DNA from: CAYRVX01 sp964642165
GTDB taxonomy: Bacteria; Planctomycetota; Phycisphaerae; SM23-33
DNA: 39,350 bases
Assembly (NCBI GenBank): GCA_964642165.1
Contig: CAZXOC010000030.1
Coordinates: 1-39,350 of the forward strand
Direction: 5' to 3'
The notes beneath the pieces are model-generated. The model did no database searches and was not told the origin of the DNA. It saw only the letters and a list, made by a program, of their open reading frames with translations. Shown here piece by piece: positions 16,598-24,210 of the stretch. The stretch's first letter is position 1; every line of letters begins with the position of its first letter. Position numbers and translations under genes: made by a program.

Positions 16598-16603
16598 TAC
16601 AAT
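16598..16603 (+). promoter_or_regulatory. -10 box for a probably leaderless asparagine synthetase mRNA
   Basis: TACAAT ends nine bases before ATG 16612, so transcription would begin at or one or two bases before the start codon. No Shine-Dalgarno sequence fits between them and no clear -35 box is seen. Confidence 0.5.
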
Positions 16604-16611
16604 ACGCCTCC

Positions 16612-18492
16612 ATGTGCGGCTTCGCCGGAGAGTTCCTGTTCTCGCGCGACGGGCGCGCCGAGCCGTCGCTGGCGCGGCGGATGGCCGAGGCCGTCGCCCA
16701 CCGTGGGCCCGACGACCAGGGCGAGTTCCTCTCCCCCGACGGGCGCTGTGCCATCGCCTTCCATCGCCTGGCGGTCATCGACCCCGAGGGCTCGCGCCAG
16801 CCCATGACGTCGGCGGCCCGCGGCGCGACGGTGGCCTTCAACGGCGAGATCTACAACTTCCGCGACCTGCGTGCGGCCCTGCGGGGCGAGGGCGCCGTGT
16901 TCACCACCGCGGGGGACACCGAGGTGCTGCTGCACCTCTACGAGGCCGACGGCGCGGAGATGCTCGCCCGGCTGGACGGCATGTTCGCCCTCGCGATCTA
17001 CGACCAGCCGAACGGCTCGCTCCTCCTGGCGCGGGACCGCCTGGGCCAGAAGCCGCTCTGGTATGCCGTGCTGGCGGACCGGATCGTCTTTGCCTCCGAG
17101 GCGCCCGCCCTCCTGCGGCATCCCGGGGTCCCTCGCCACCTGGACCGAGGGGCGATCGCCCTTTATGCCAGCTTCGGCTATGTCCCCGCGCCGAGGACGA
17201 TCTGGCGCGGCGTCCGCAAGCTGCCGCCGGGCAGCCGCCTGGTCGTCGTCGACGCCCCGGCCGAGCCGGTTCGATACTGGCGCGTGCCGGACGCCCTGCC
17301 GCCGCGACCGGGCGACGCCACGCGGCAAGTCCGGGCCGAGCTTTCCGCCGCCGTGCGGGCGCGAATGTACGCCGACGTGCCGCTGGGTGCCCTGTTGAGC
17401 GGCGGGCTGGACTCCGCCATCGTGGTGGCACTGATGTGCGAAGCCGCCGGGCGAACGGGGGGCGTGCGGACCTTCACCGCCGGCTTCCAGGACGACGCGT
17501 ACGACGAGCGCGACAGTGCGCGGCGCGCGGCCGAAACGCTCGGCACCGAGCACACCGAGATCCTGGTGCGGCCGGCCCCGGCCGAGGCGCTCGACGACCT
17601 CGCCCGCATGTACGGCGAGCCCTTCGCCGACTCCAGCGCCCTGCCGACGTGGCTGATCTGTCGTGCCGCGCGCCAGCACGTGACGGTCGCGCTGAGCGGC
17701 GACGGCGGCGACGAGGCCTTCGGGGGCTACGATCGCTACCGGGCCCTGCACCTGGCCGACACGATGCGCCCGGCGACGTACCTGGCGACCCGCTTCGCGG
17801 CGGGGATCCTCCGCCCGCTCGCACCGAAGCAGGAGCGCAGCCGCCTGCGACGACTGGTTCGCTTCGCCGAGTCGCTTCCCTACCCGGCCGCCGTGCAGTA
17901 CTTCATGCACCGGCGCCTGTTCGGGCCGGAGGACCTGGCGCGCCTGTTCGGCGAGGAGTTCGCCGCGGGTGAGGACCTTGACGCGCCGGCCCGGTGGTTC
18001 TGCGACCTGTACGAGGAGGGCGAGTTCGCGGACGAGGTGGCGTACGCCCAGCGACACGACCTGCTGACGTATCTGCCGGACGACCTGCTGGTCAAGACGG
18101 ACATCGCCTCGATGGCCGCGTCGCTGGAGGTCCGCAGCCCGTTCCTGGACCATCGCGTGGTCTCGCTGGGGCTGTCGCTTCCGGTGGAGAGCAAGCTCGC
18201 CGGCGGGCGCGGCAAGGCCGTCCTGCGGGAGGCGTTTGCGGACGTCCTGCCGGCGGAGACGCTGCGCGGGCCGAAACGGGGCTTCGGCGTGCCGTTGGGC
18301 CGGTGGCTGCGGGGGGAGCTGAGCGGGGTCCTGCGCGAGACGCTGCTGGACCCGTGGTTGGACCGGCAGGGGCTCTTCCGGCGTGAGGCCCTGGCGGGGC
18401 TGGTGAACGATCACCTCTCCGGGCGGGACGACCACGGCCACCGGCTCTGGGCGCTGCTGGTCTTCGCGAGGTGGCTGGCGATGCAGCCGTAG
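16612..18492 (+). CDS. asnB: asparagine synthetase (glutamine-hydrolysing)
   Basis: A 626-residue enzyme converting aspartate, glutamine and ATP to asparagine. The N-terminal class II glutamine amidotransferase domain starts MCGFAGEF, with Cys2 as nucleophile. It continues with HRGPDDQGEF, FHRLAVID and FNGEIYNFRDLR. The synthetase domain has the PP-loop LSGGLDSAIVVAL (S263-S268) and SGDGGDEAFGGYDRYR. The length fits AsnB, and also the exosortase-linked amidotransferases of the same fold. No exosortase or polysaccharide genes are nearby, so plain AsnB is preferred. Cys2 fixes the start at 16612, although no Shine-Dalgarno site precedes it. Confidence 0.92.
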   Translation: MCGFAGEFLFSRDGRAEPSLARRMAEAVAHRGPDDQGEFLSPDGRCAIAFHRLAVIDPEGSRQPMTSAARGATVAFNGEIYNFRDLRAALRGEGAVFTTAGDTEVLLHLYEADGAEMLARLDGMFALAIYDQPNGSLLLARDRLGQKPLWYAVLADRIVFASEAPALLRHPGVPRHLDRGAIALYASFGYVPAPRTIWRGVRKLPPGSRLVVVDAPAEPVRYWRVPDALPPRPGDATRQVRAELSAAVRARMYADVPLGALLSGGLDSAIVVALMCEAAGRTGGVRTFTAGFQDDAYDERDSARRAAETLGTEHTEILVRPAPAEALDDLARMYGEPFADSSALPTWLICRAARQHVTVALSGDGGDEAFGGYDRYRALHLADTMRPATYLATRFAAGILRPLAPKQERSRLRRLVRFAESLPYPAAVQYFMHRRLFGPEDLARLFGEEFAAGEDLDAPARWFCDLYEEGEFADEVAYAQRHDLLTYLPDDLLVKTDIASMAASLEVRSPFLDHRVVSLGLSLPVESKLAGGRGKAVLREAFADVLPAETLRGPKRGFGVPLGRWLRGELSGVLRETLLDPWLDRQGLFRREALAGLVNDHLSGRDDHGHRLWALLVFARWLAMQP

Positions 18493-18503
18493 GGCCATCC
18501 GCC

Positions 18504-18519
18504 GGTTCCACGTGGAACA
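18504..18519. other. parS-like site 1
   Basis: GGTTCCACGTGGAACA: the 14-base palindrome GTTCCACGTGGAAC with one outer base differing from the symmetrical 16-mer. It matches known chromosomal parS sequences, to which ParB binds before spreading. It lies between asnB and parB, about 90 bases upstream of the parB -10 box. Confidence 0.85.
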
Positions 18520-18570
18520 TTCGGCGGGTCGAAGAAGTCGAACCGCGGCGAGCCGGGCCGGTCTTGTTGC

Positions 18571-18599
18571 TTGCGTCCGCGGGGCGCCCGGAGTATGCT
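18571..18599 (+). promoter_or_regulatory. promoter of parB
   Basis: TTGCGT (18571-18576), 17 bases, TATGCT (18594-18599). Transcription would begin near 18606, between the two parS-like sites. ParB bound at either site could repress its own gene. Confidence 0.55.
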
Positions 18600-18621
18600 G
18601 TCGGGGACATCCTAGGGAAGA

Positions 18622-18637
18622 TGTTCCACGTGGAACA
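18622..18637. other. parS-like site 2 (perfect palindrome)
   Basis: TGTTCCACGTGGAACA is a perfect 16-base palindrome and a classic parS sequence. It lies in the parB leader, 40 bases before the start codon. The apparent M-F-H-V-E-H reading through it is a by-product of the palindrome and not protein. Confidence 0.92.
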
Positions 18638-18677
18638 TCGCTTCGGGTCTCGCAGACGACAGGGAAGGGAGGCCCTC

Positions 18678-19667
18678 ATGGCCAAGCGAGCCAAGCCCAT
18701 CGCCGCCAGCCGCCTGGGACGCGGTCTGTCCAGCCTGATTGCCCGTTCGGCGCCGACCGATGAAGAAGAAGCCGCGGCGTCCTCCGCCCCCGCGACGGCC
18801 GAACCACAGGCCCGGCCGGCCGAGAAACCCGGCCCGCCCCGCGCCGCGCCTCTGGAGATCCCGACCGACCAGATCGCCCCCAACCCCCACCAGCCACGGC
18901 GGCAGTTCGACCCGGGCGCCTTGGCGGAGCTGGCCGCCAGCGTTGCCCGGCAAGGGGTTCTCCAGCCGCTGCTGGTCGCCCGCGCCGGGGACGCGGAGGC
19001 GGAGACCCCCTACGTCCTGATCGCGGGTGAGCGTCGTCTGCGTGCGGCTCGGCAGGCCGGGCTGCAAACCGTCCCCTGCGTGCTGCGCAAGGCCACGCAG
19101 CAGCAGATGCTCGAATGGTCACTCGTGGAGAACATCCAGCGCGAGGACCTCAACCCCATCGAGCGGGCCCGCGCCTATCGCCAGTACATGGACCGGTTCG
19201 GCCTGACGCAAGCGGAGGTGGCCGAGCGGACGGGCGACGCGAGGCCGACAGTGGCGAACCATTTGCGATTGCTTGATTTGTGCGATGAAGTGCAGGCGAT
19301 GCTCCTCGCGGAGAAGCTCAGCTTCGGCCACGCACGCGCGTTGGGGGGGCTCGCCGGCAAGGCGGACCGCCAGCGCGAGCTGGCCGAGCAGATCGCCCGC
19401 CGGGGGCTGTCGGTGCGGCAGGCCGAGCAGATGGTCGCCGCGGCGGGGCAGGAGGGCGAAGGCCGCCGCGCGGCCGGCCGGGGCGCCCGCGAGGCCAAGC
19501 CGGCCTACGTGCGCGACATGGAGGCCCGACTGACGCGGGCGGTCGGGACGCGCGTGCAGATCATGCCGGGCCGCCAGGCGAACCGCGGCCGGGTCGTCGT
19601 CGAGTACTACAGCCTCGACGACTTCGAGCGGATCGCCGCGGCGCTCGGCGTCGAGGGCGAGGGCTGA
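18678..19667 (+). CDS. parB: chromosome-partitioning protein ParB
   Basis: A 329-residue CTP-dependent DNA clamp that loads at parS. After a basic start (SRLGRGLSSLI) comes an Ala/Pro-rich linker that would connect to a ParA-interacting end. The ParB core then has the PNPHQPRRQFD motif and LIAGERRLRAARQAG with the CTP-binding GERR box (G117-R120). The helix-turn-helix is LTQAEVAERTGDARPTVANH. A C-terminal dimerisation segment (RVVVEYYSLDDFERIAAAL) ends the protein. Start ATG 18678 has GGGAGG upstream; a longer reading from the parS palindrome is rejected. No parA is adjacent. The nearest genes are asnB and a methyltransferase. Confidence 0.96.
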   Translation: MAKRAKPIAASRLGRGLSSLIARSAPTDEEEAAASSAPATAEPQARPAEKPGPPRAAPLEIPTDQIAPNPHQPRRQFDPGALAELAASVARQGVLQPLLVARAGDAEAETPYVLIAGERRLRAARQAGLQTVPCVLRKATQQQMLEWSLVENIQREDLNPIERARAYRQYMDRFGLTQAEVAERTGDARPTVANHLRLLDLCDEVQAMLLAEKLSFGHARALGGLAGKADRQRELAEQIARRGLSVRQAEQMVAAAGQEGEGRRAAGRGAREAKPAYVRDMEARLTRAVGTRVQIMPGRQANRGRVVVEYYSLDDFERIAAALGVEGEG

Positions 19668-19754
19668 GAAGGGGCCGCAATAGGTACCTGGCTATCGCCA
19701 TAGGCATATAAACGCACGCGCACCTATGCGTATGTCTCTTTCCGGACGGCGAGC

Positions 19755-20585
19755 GTGGCGAGCGGCGCGGAAGACATCCAGTTGCCGACCGGCGTGGACT
19801 GGCGCCACTGGGTCCGGCGCTGGGACCGCATGCAGGAGCGCTACGTGCTCCGGCGCCGCGAGCGGTTCGAGATCCTCGCGCGGGCCGTCCGCGACGCGCG
19901 CGGCCGCATCCGGCGGGTCGTGGACCTCGGCTGCGGCACCGGGACGCTGAGCGAGTGGATGCTCGAGCACGTCGGGGCCGAGGAGGTGGTGGGGATCGAC
20001 TTCGACGAGCGCCTACTGGCGTTGGCGCGGGAGCGCCTCCGGCCGCATGGGCAACGCATTCATCTGTTTCGTAAAGATTTACGAGATCCGACTTGGCGCG
20101 ACTGCGTCGGGGGCCCCGCCGACGCCGCGGTCTCGGCGACGGCGCTGCACTGGCTGAGCCCCGACCAGCTCAGGCGCCTCTACGCCGACGTTCGCGAGGT
20201 CCTCGCGGGCGGGGGGATCTTCCTCAACGCCGACCACGTCTCGTGCGAGATCGCCGGCGTGCAGGCCGCCCGCGACGCGGCGCGCAACGAGGCGATCGCG
20301 GCGGCTGCGCGCGAGGGCGTCGAGGGCTGGGACGCCTTCTGGACGGCGTACAACGCGCGCCTGGGGCTCGACGGTGAGGCGTTCGGCCGGCGCGTCTTCG
20401 GCCCGTGGGAGGGGATCGAGGAGGGCATGCCGCTCAGTTGGCACGTCGCGCAGCTCGAAGCGGCGGGCTTCGTCGGCTGCGAATGCTTCTGGCGATACGG
20501 AACGGATGCGGTGTATGGTGCGGTTCGCCCGGGCGACCGGCGGGACGCCGACAGGCCGGGGCGCGGAGATAGCACGGGACGGTAG
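19755..20585 (+). CDS. class I SAM-dependent methyltransferase
   Basis: A 276-residue methyltransferase. Motif I is VVDLGCGTGTLSEWML at about residues 54-69, with the acidic loop VVGIDFDERLLALARERL and a motif ADAAVSATALHWLSPDQLRR. The substrate is unknown; small-molecule methylation of the ubiE/biotin-BioC type is most similar. Start GTG 19755 has only a weak GGAC upstream. ATG 19830-19832 is not in frame, so the GTG is tentative. The AT-richer stretch 19690-19740, with TATAAA (19707-19712) and TATGTC, probably holds the promoter. The stop is one base before the next gene's start. Confidence 0.82.
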   Translation: MASGAEDIQLPTGVDWRHWVRRWDRMQERYVLRRRERFEILARAVRDARGRIRRVVDLGCGTGTLSEWMLEHVGAEEVVGIDFDERLLALARERLRPHGQRIHLFRKDLRDPTWRDCVGGPADAAVSATALHWLSPDQLRRLYADVREVLAGGGIFLNADHVSCEIAGVQAARDAARNEAIAAAAREGVEGWDAFWTAYNARLGLDGEAFGRRVFGPWEGIEEGMPLSWHVAQLEAAGFVGCECFWRYGTDAVYGAVRPGDRRDADRPGRGDSTGR

Positions 20586-20586
20586 C

Positions 20587-21249
20587 ATGCGAAAGGTAGC
20601 TGTCGGACTGATCTTCGTCGCGCCGCTGGCGCTGGTGGCGCTGCAGGAGTACTGGCCCTTCGTGCGGGCGCACGTGTGGGGCATCGGGCCGGCGGGCGGC
20701 GCGACGCCGCCGGCCTCGCGGCCGGAGCGGCCATGGGCCACGGCAGGCAGCGCGCCGGGCGTGGGGAACTTCTTCCAGGTCACGGACAAGCTGTACCGGG
20801 GGGCCCAGCCGACGGCCGAAGGGATGCGTGCCCTGGAGGCCATGGGCATCCGCACGGTGGTGAGCCTGCGCCGCTTCCACGACAACGCGGACGAGGCCGC
20901 CGGAACGCAACTGGCCTGCTACCAGATCAACGTGAACCCCTTCCGGCCAAACGAGGCGCAACTCATTCATTTCCTGGTGATTGCGACCAACCCGGCCCGC
21001 ACGCCGGTGTTCGTGCACTGCGAGCGCGGCATCGACCGAACGGGGATGATGTGTGCGATCTATCGCATGGTGGCCTGCGGGTGGACGAAGCGGGAGGCCA
21101 TCGACGAGATGAGGCACGGGCCGTTCGGCTATGACAAGGTGTTCGAGAACGTCCCGGCGTTTCTATGGGACCTGGACGTGGACGGGCTGAAGCGGAAGGT
21201 CCAAGCCGCAAGCCAGGCGGACGCGGGGCCAAGCAACGAAAGGGAATAA
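20587..21249 (+). CDS. dual-specificity-type protein phosphatase, membrane-anchored
   Basis: A 220-residue protein with an N-terminal membrane anchor or uncleaved signal (VAVGLIFVAPLALVALQEYW). A DSP/tyrosine phosphatase domain begins at about 62 (NFFQVTDKLYRGAQPT). The catalytic loop is VHCERGIDRTGMM: C145, then five residues to R151, matching HC-X5-R. The periplasmic-facing form resembles other bacterial DSP-like phosphatases. The substrate could be a protein or a phosphoinositide. It starts one base after the methyltransferase stop, so the two are co-transcribed. Confidence 0.82.
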   Translation: MRKVAVGLIFVAPLALVALQEYWPFVRAHVWGIGPAGGATPPASRPERPWATAGSAPGVGNFFQVTDKLYRGAQPTAEGMRALEAMGIRTVVSLRRFHDNADEAAGTQLACYQINVNPFRPNEAQLIHFLVIATNPARTPVFVHCERGIDRTGMMCAIYRMVACGWTKREAIDEMRHGPFGYDKVFENVPAFLWDLDVDGLKRKVQAASQADAGPSNERE

Positions 21250-21251
21250 CC

Positions 21252-24146
21252 ATAAACACCTTTTATATAATTATTTGTGCTGTCGCCCTGTCGGCGGCCG
21301 TGGCCTGCGGCCCGGGGCGATCCCTCGCCGCGGACGCCAGCCCTCGGGACCGCCTCGCCGAGGCCAACGTGGTCTGGAAGACGCCCAGCGAGGGCTCCTG
21401 GGGCTCCATGCCCCTCGGCAACGGGGACGTCGGGATCAACCTCTGGGTCGAGGCCGGCGGGGACCTCGTCTTCCTGGTCAGCAAGACAGACGCGTGGGAT
21501 GCGCACTGCCGGCTGCTGAAGCTCGGCCGCGTTCGCCTGAGCCTCGAGCCGAACCCCTTCGCCAAGGGCCTGCCGTTCCGCCAGGAGCTCAGGCTCCGCG
21601 AGGGGCGGATCGACATCTCGGCCGGGCGGAAGGGCGAGGCAATCGCCCTGCGGGTGTGGGTGGACGCCCATCGGCCGGTGATCCGCGTGGAAGGCGAGAG
21701 CGCCAAGGAACGTAACATCAAGGCGGACCTGGAGATATGGCGATCCAAACCGTTCGAGTTGACCGGCAGGCAGCGCGACGCCGCCCGCGGGGTGCTCGGC
21801 GCGCCGTATCCCCTGAAGGTGCCGGCAGATCGGACGGTCGACGCCCCGGGGCGGGTCGTCTGGTACCACCGGAACGTCGAGTCCTGCTGGCCGGTCACGC
21901 TGAAGGTGCAGGGGCTGGGCGGGCTGCTGGACACGTATGGCGATCCGCTGCTGCACCGCACGTTCGGCGGGGCGATGGTGGGGGCGGGACTGGCCAAGTC
22001 AGGCCCGACGACACTCAAGAGCCCCAAGCCCGTCCGGCGCTTCGGCGCCTCCATCTACGCGCTGACGAAGACGCCGGCGACGGAGAAGCAGTGGCTGACG
22101 GCGCTGGACCGCGCCGTCGCGGCGGAGGATCCGCCGAAGCTCGACGCGGCGCGCAAGGCCCACGAGGAGTGGTGGTTGGCGTTCTGGGACCGCAGTTGGA
22201 TCCACGCCTCCGGCACGGCCGCCGGGCCGGGGATGAGCACCAACCGCCTGCCGCTGCGGATCGGCGCCGACAGCGAGGCAGGCAACCGCTTCGGCGGCGA
22301 CGTCGCCGAGGCGATGGTCCTCGCCCGCGCGCTGAGCGCCGAGGAGGTGGCGGACCTCGCCGCACGCCGGGGCCGGACGCTGCTGCGTGACGCGGCCGCG
22401 ATCGGCTGCTGGACGTTCGAGAAACGCTCCGGCGGCGCGCTGGCCGGCGGCGCCGGCGGCCTGCCGGCCCGCGTGGTGGGGCAGGTCGACCTCGTCGAGG
22501 CCCCCGGCGGCAAGGCCGTTCGCCTCAGCGGCCAGGGGTACCTGGAGGTCGCCCATCACGAGAAACTCGACCTGCGCCGGGCGATCACGCTGGCGGCGTG
22601 GGTCCGCCCGCAAGAGGGCACGAAGCGCGACGGGCGGATCCTGGACAAGAGCCGCGCCGGGACGAGCGACGGCTACCTGCTGGACACCTGGCCCGGGGGG
22701 ACGAGCCTGCGGATGATCACGCAGGCCAACACGCTGGGGGCCCGCGGCTGTCTGAAGGCGGGCGTCTGGTCGCACGTGGCGGCGACGTTCGATTCGAGCG
22801 GCTCGCAGCGGCTGTATGTCGACGGGCGGTGCGTCGCCTCGGCCCGCATCGGCGGGGGGCTGGGGCGCCTCACGCAGGCGTACGCCCTCCAGCGATTCGT
22901 CAACGCCTGCGGGGGTCGCGGCGCCCAGCCGATCAAGTTCAACGGGACCATCTTCACGGTGGACGGCCCGGGCTACGGCCCGGATTACCGCCGCTGGGGC
23001 GGCTGCTTCTGGTGGCAGAACACCCGCCTGCCGTACTGGCCGATGCTGCCGGCGGGGGACGTCGACCTGATGGAGCCGCTGTTCCGCATGTATCGAAACA
23101 TGCTGGCGCTCCGCAAGGACGTCACGCGGACGTACTACAAGCACGCCGGGGCGTTCTTCGCCGAGACGATGTACTTCTGGGGCACGCCGTGCAACGACGA
23201 CCATCGCTGGCAGCGAGCCGGGCAGCCCGATCACCTCATGCTCAACCGGTACATCCGGCGCGAGTGGCAGGGCGGGCTCGAGCTGTCGATGATGATGCTC
23301 GACCGCTACGACTACACACGCGACCGCGCGTTCGCGACGCGGACGCTCGTGCCCTTCGCGGCGGCGGCGCTGGAGTTCTACGCCGCCCACTACCCGCGCG
23401 AGAAGGCGGGCACGCTTCGCATCGACCCGGCCCAGTCGCTGGAGACGTGGTGGCAGGCCGTCAACCCCATGCCCGAGGTCGCCGGCCTGCACGCCGTGCT
23501 CCCGCGGATGCTCGCGCTGCCGGAGGAGCTCACCACGCCGGCGCAGCGCAAGGCGTGGCGGGCCCTGGCCGATTGCCTGCCGCCGATCCCCACCCGGACC
23601 GTCGAGGACCGCAAGGCCCTGGCCCCGGCCGCGACCTTCGCCGATCGCCACAATTGCGAGAACCCGGAGCTCTACGCGATCTTCCCGTACCGGCTGTACG
23701 GCCTGGGGCGCCCCGGGCTCGACGTGGCGCGGTGGGCCTTCGAGAAGCGCCGCAACCGGATCAACCACGGCTGGGCGCAGGATCCCGTTCAGGCGGCGAT
23801 GCTGGGCCTGGCCGACGAGGCCGCCGCCATGCTCGTCCAGCGATCCGCCAACAAGCACGCGGGCAGCCGCTTCCCCGCCTTCTGGGGCCCGAACTTCGAC
23901 TGGATCCCCGACCAGGACCACGGCGGCAACATCATGATGGGCCTCCAGGCGATGCTGCTGCAGCCGGTGGGGCGCAAGCTGCTGCTCCTGCCGGCCTGGC
24001 CGAGGGACTGGGACGTGCACTTCAAGCTGCACGCGCCGGGGCGGACGGTCGTGGAGTGCGTCTACGCCGACGGGAAGGTGCGCCGACTCGTGGTGACGCC
24101 TGCCGCCCGGCGAACGGACGTCAAGCTGCCCGAGACGCCCCGGTAG
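21252..24146 (+). CDS. DUF5703/GH95-like secreted hydrolase with nested, permuted LamG domain
   Basis: A 964-codon gene. The N-terminal DUF5703-like domain (VVWKTPSEGSWGSMPLGNGD, then FLVSKTDAWD) and the C-terminal (alpha/alpha)6-type part (AYALQRFVNACGGRG, FNGTIFTVDGPGYGPDYRRW, FWGPNFDWIPDQDHGGN) form the hydrolase. Between about 333 and 535 sits a LamG/concanavalin domain in permuted order: tail LRIGADSEAGNRFGGD first, head GCWTFEKRSGG later, ending LYVDGRCVASA. It may cut alpha-linked fucose, galactose or arabinose; this is inferred. No ATG suits the signal peptide (NTFYIIICAVALSAAVA). An ATA codon at 21252 lies six bases after AAAGGGA and is the best start. GTG 21300 is the other choice. 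Confidence 0.75.
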   Translation: MNTFYIIICAVALSAAVACGPGRSLAADASPRDRLAEANVVWKTPSEGSWGSMPLGNGDVGINLWVEAGGDLVFLVSKTDAWDAHCRLLKLGRVRLSLEPNPFAKGLPFRQELRLREGRIDISAGRKGEAIALRVWVDAHRPVIRVEGESAKERNIKADLEIWRSKPFELTGRQRDAARGVLGAPYPLKVPADRTVDAPGRVVWYHRNVESCWPVTLKVQGLGGLLDTYGDPLLHRTFGGAMVGAGLAKSGPTTLKSPKPVRRFGASIYALTKTPATEKQWLTALDRAVAAEDPPKLDAARKAHEEWWLAFWDRSWIHASGTAAGPGMSTNRLPLRIGADSEAGNRFGGDVAEAMVLARALSAEEVADLAARRGRTLLRDAAAIGCWTFEKRSGGALAGGAGGLPARVVGQVDLVEAPGGKAVRLSGQGYLEVAHHEKLDLRRAITLAAWVRPQEGTKRDGRILDKSRAGTSDGYLLDTWPGGTSLRMITQANTLGARGCLKAGVWSHVAATFDSSGSQRLYVDGRCVASARIGGGLGRLTQAYALQRFVNACGGRGAQPIKFNGTIFTVDGPGYGPDYRRWGGCFWWQNTRLPYWPMLPAGDVDLMEPLFRMYRNMLALRKDVTRTYYKHAGAFFAETMYFWGTPCNDDHRWQRAGQPDHLMLNRYIRREWQGGLELSMMMLDRYDYTRDRAFATRTLVPFAAAALEFYAAHYPREKAGTLRIDPAQSLETWWQAVNPMPEVAGLHAVLPRMLALPEELTTPAQRKAWRALADCLPPIPTRTVEDRKALAPAATFADRHNCENPELYAIFPYRLYGLGRPGLDVARWAFEKRRNRINHGWAQDPVQAAMLGLADEAAAMLVQRSANKHAGSRFPAFWGPNFDWIPDQDHGGNIMMGLQAMLLQPVGRKLLLLPAWPRDWDVHFKLHAPGRTVVECVYADGKVRRLVVTPAARRTDVKLPETPR

Positions 24147-24210
24147 GCCAAGCCTGCCGTGCCGCGGGGGAACCAACTGTTCGTCAGACGCCGACCGAGG
24201 AGAACAGGCC

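Noticed and set aside
18621..18677. N-terminal extension of ParB beginning MFHVEH
   Set aside because: The codons are the parS palindrome itself; a better start with GGGAGG is at 18678.
16520..19712. A possible shared AGGCATATA element near 16525 (inverted) and 19700
   Set aside because: Only about nine bases match and the contexts differ; no supporting symmetry.
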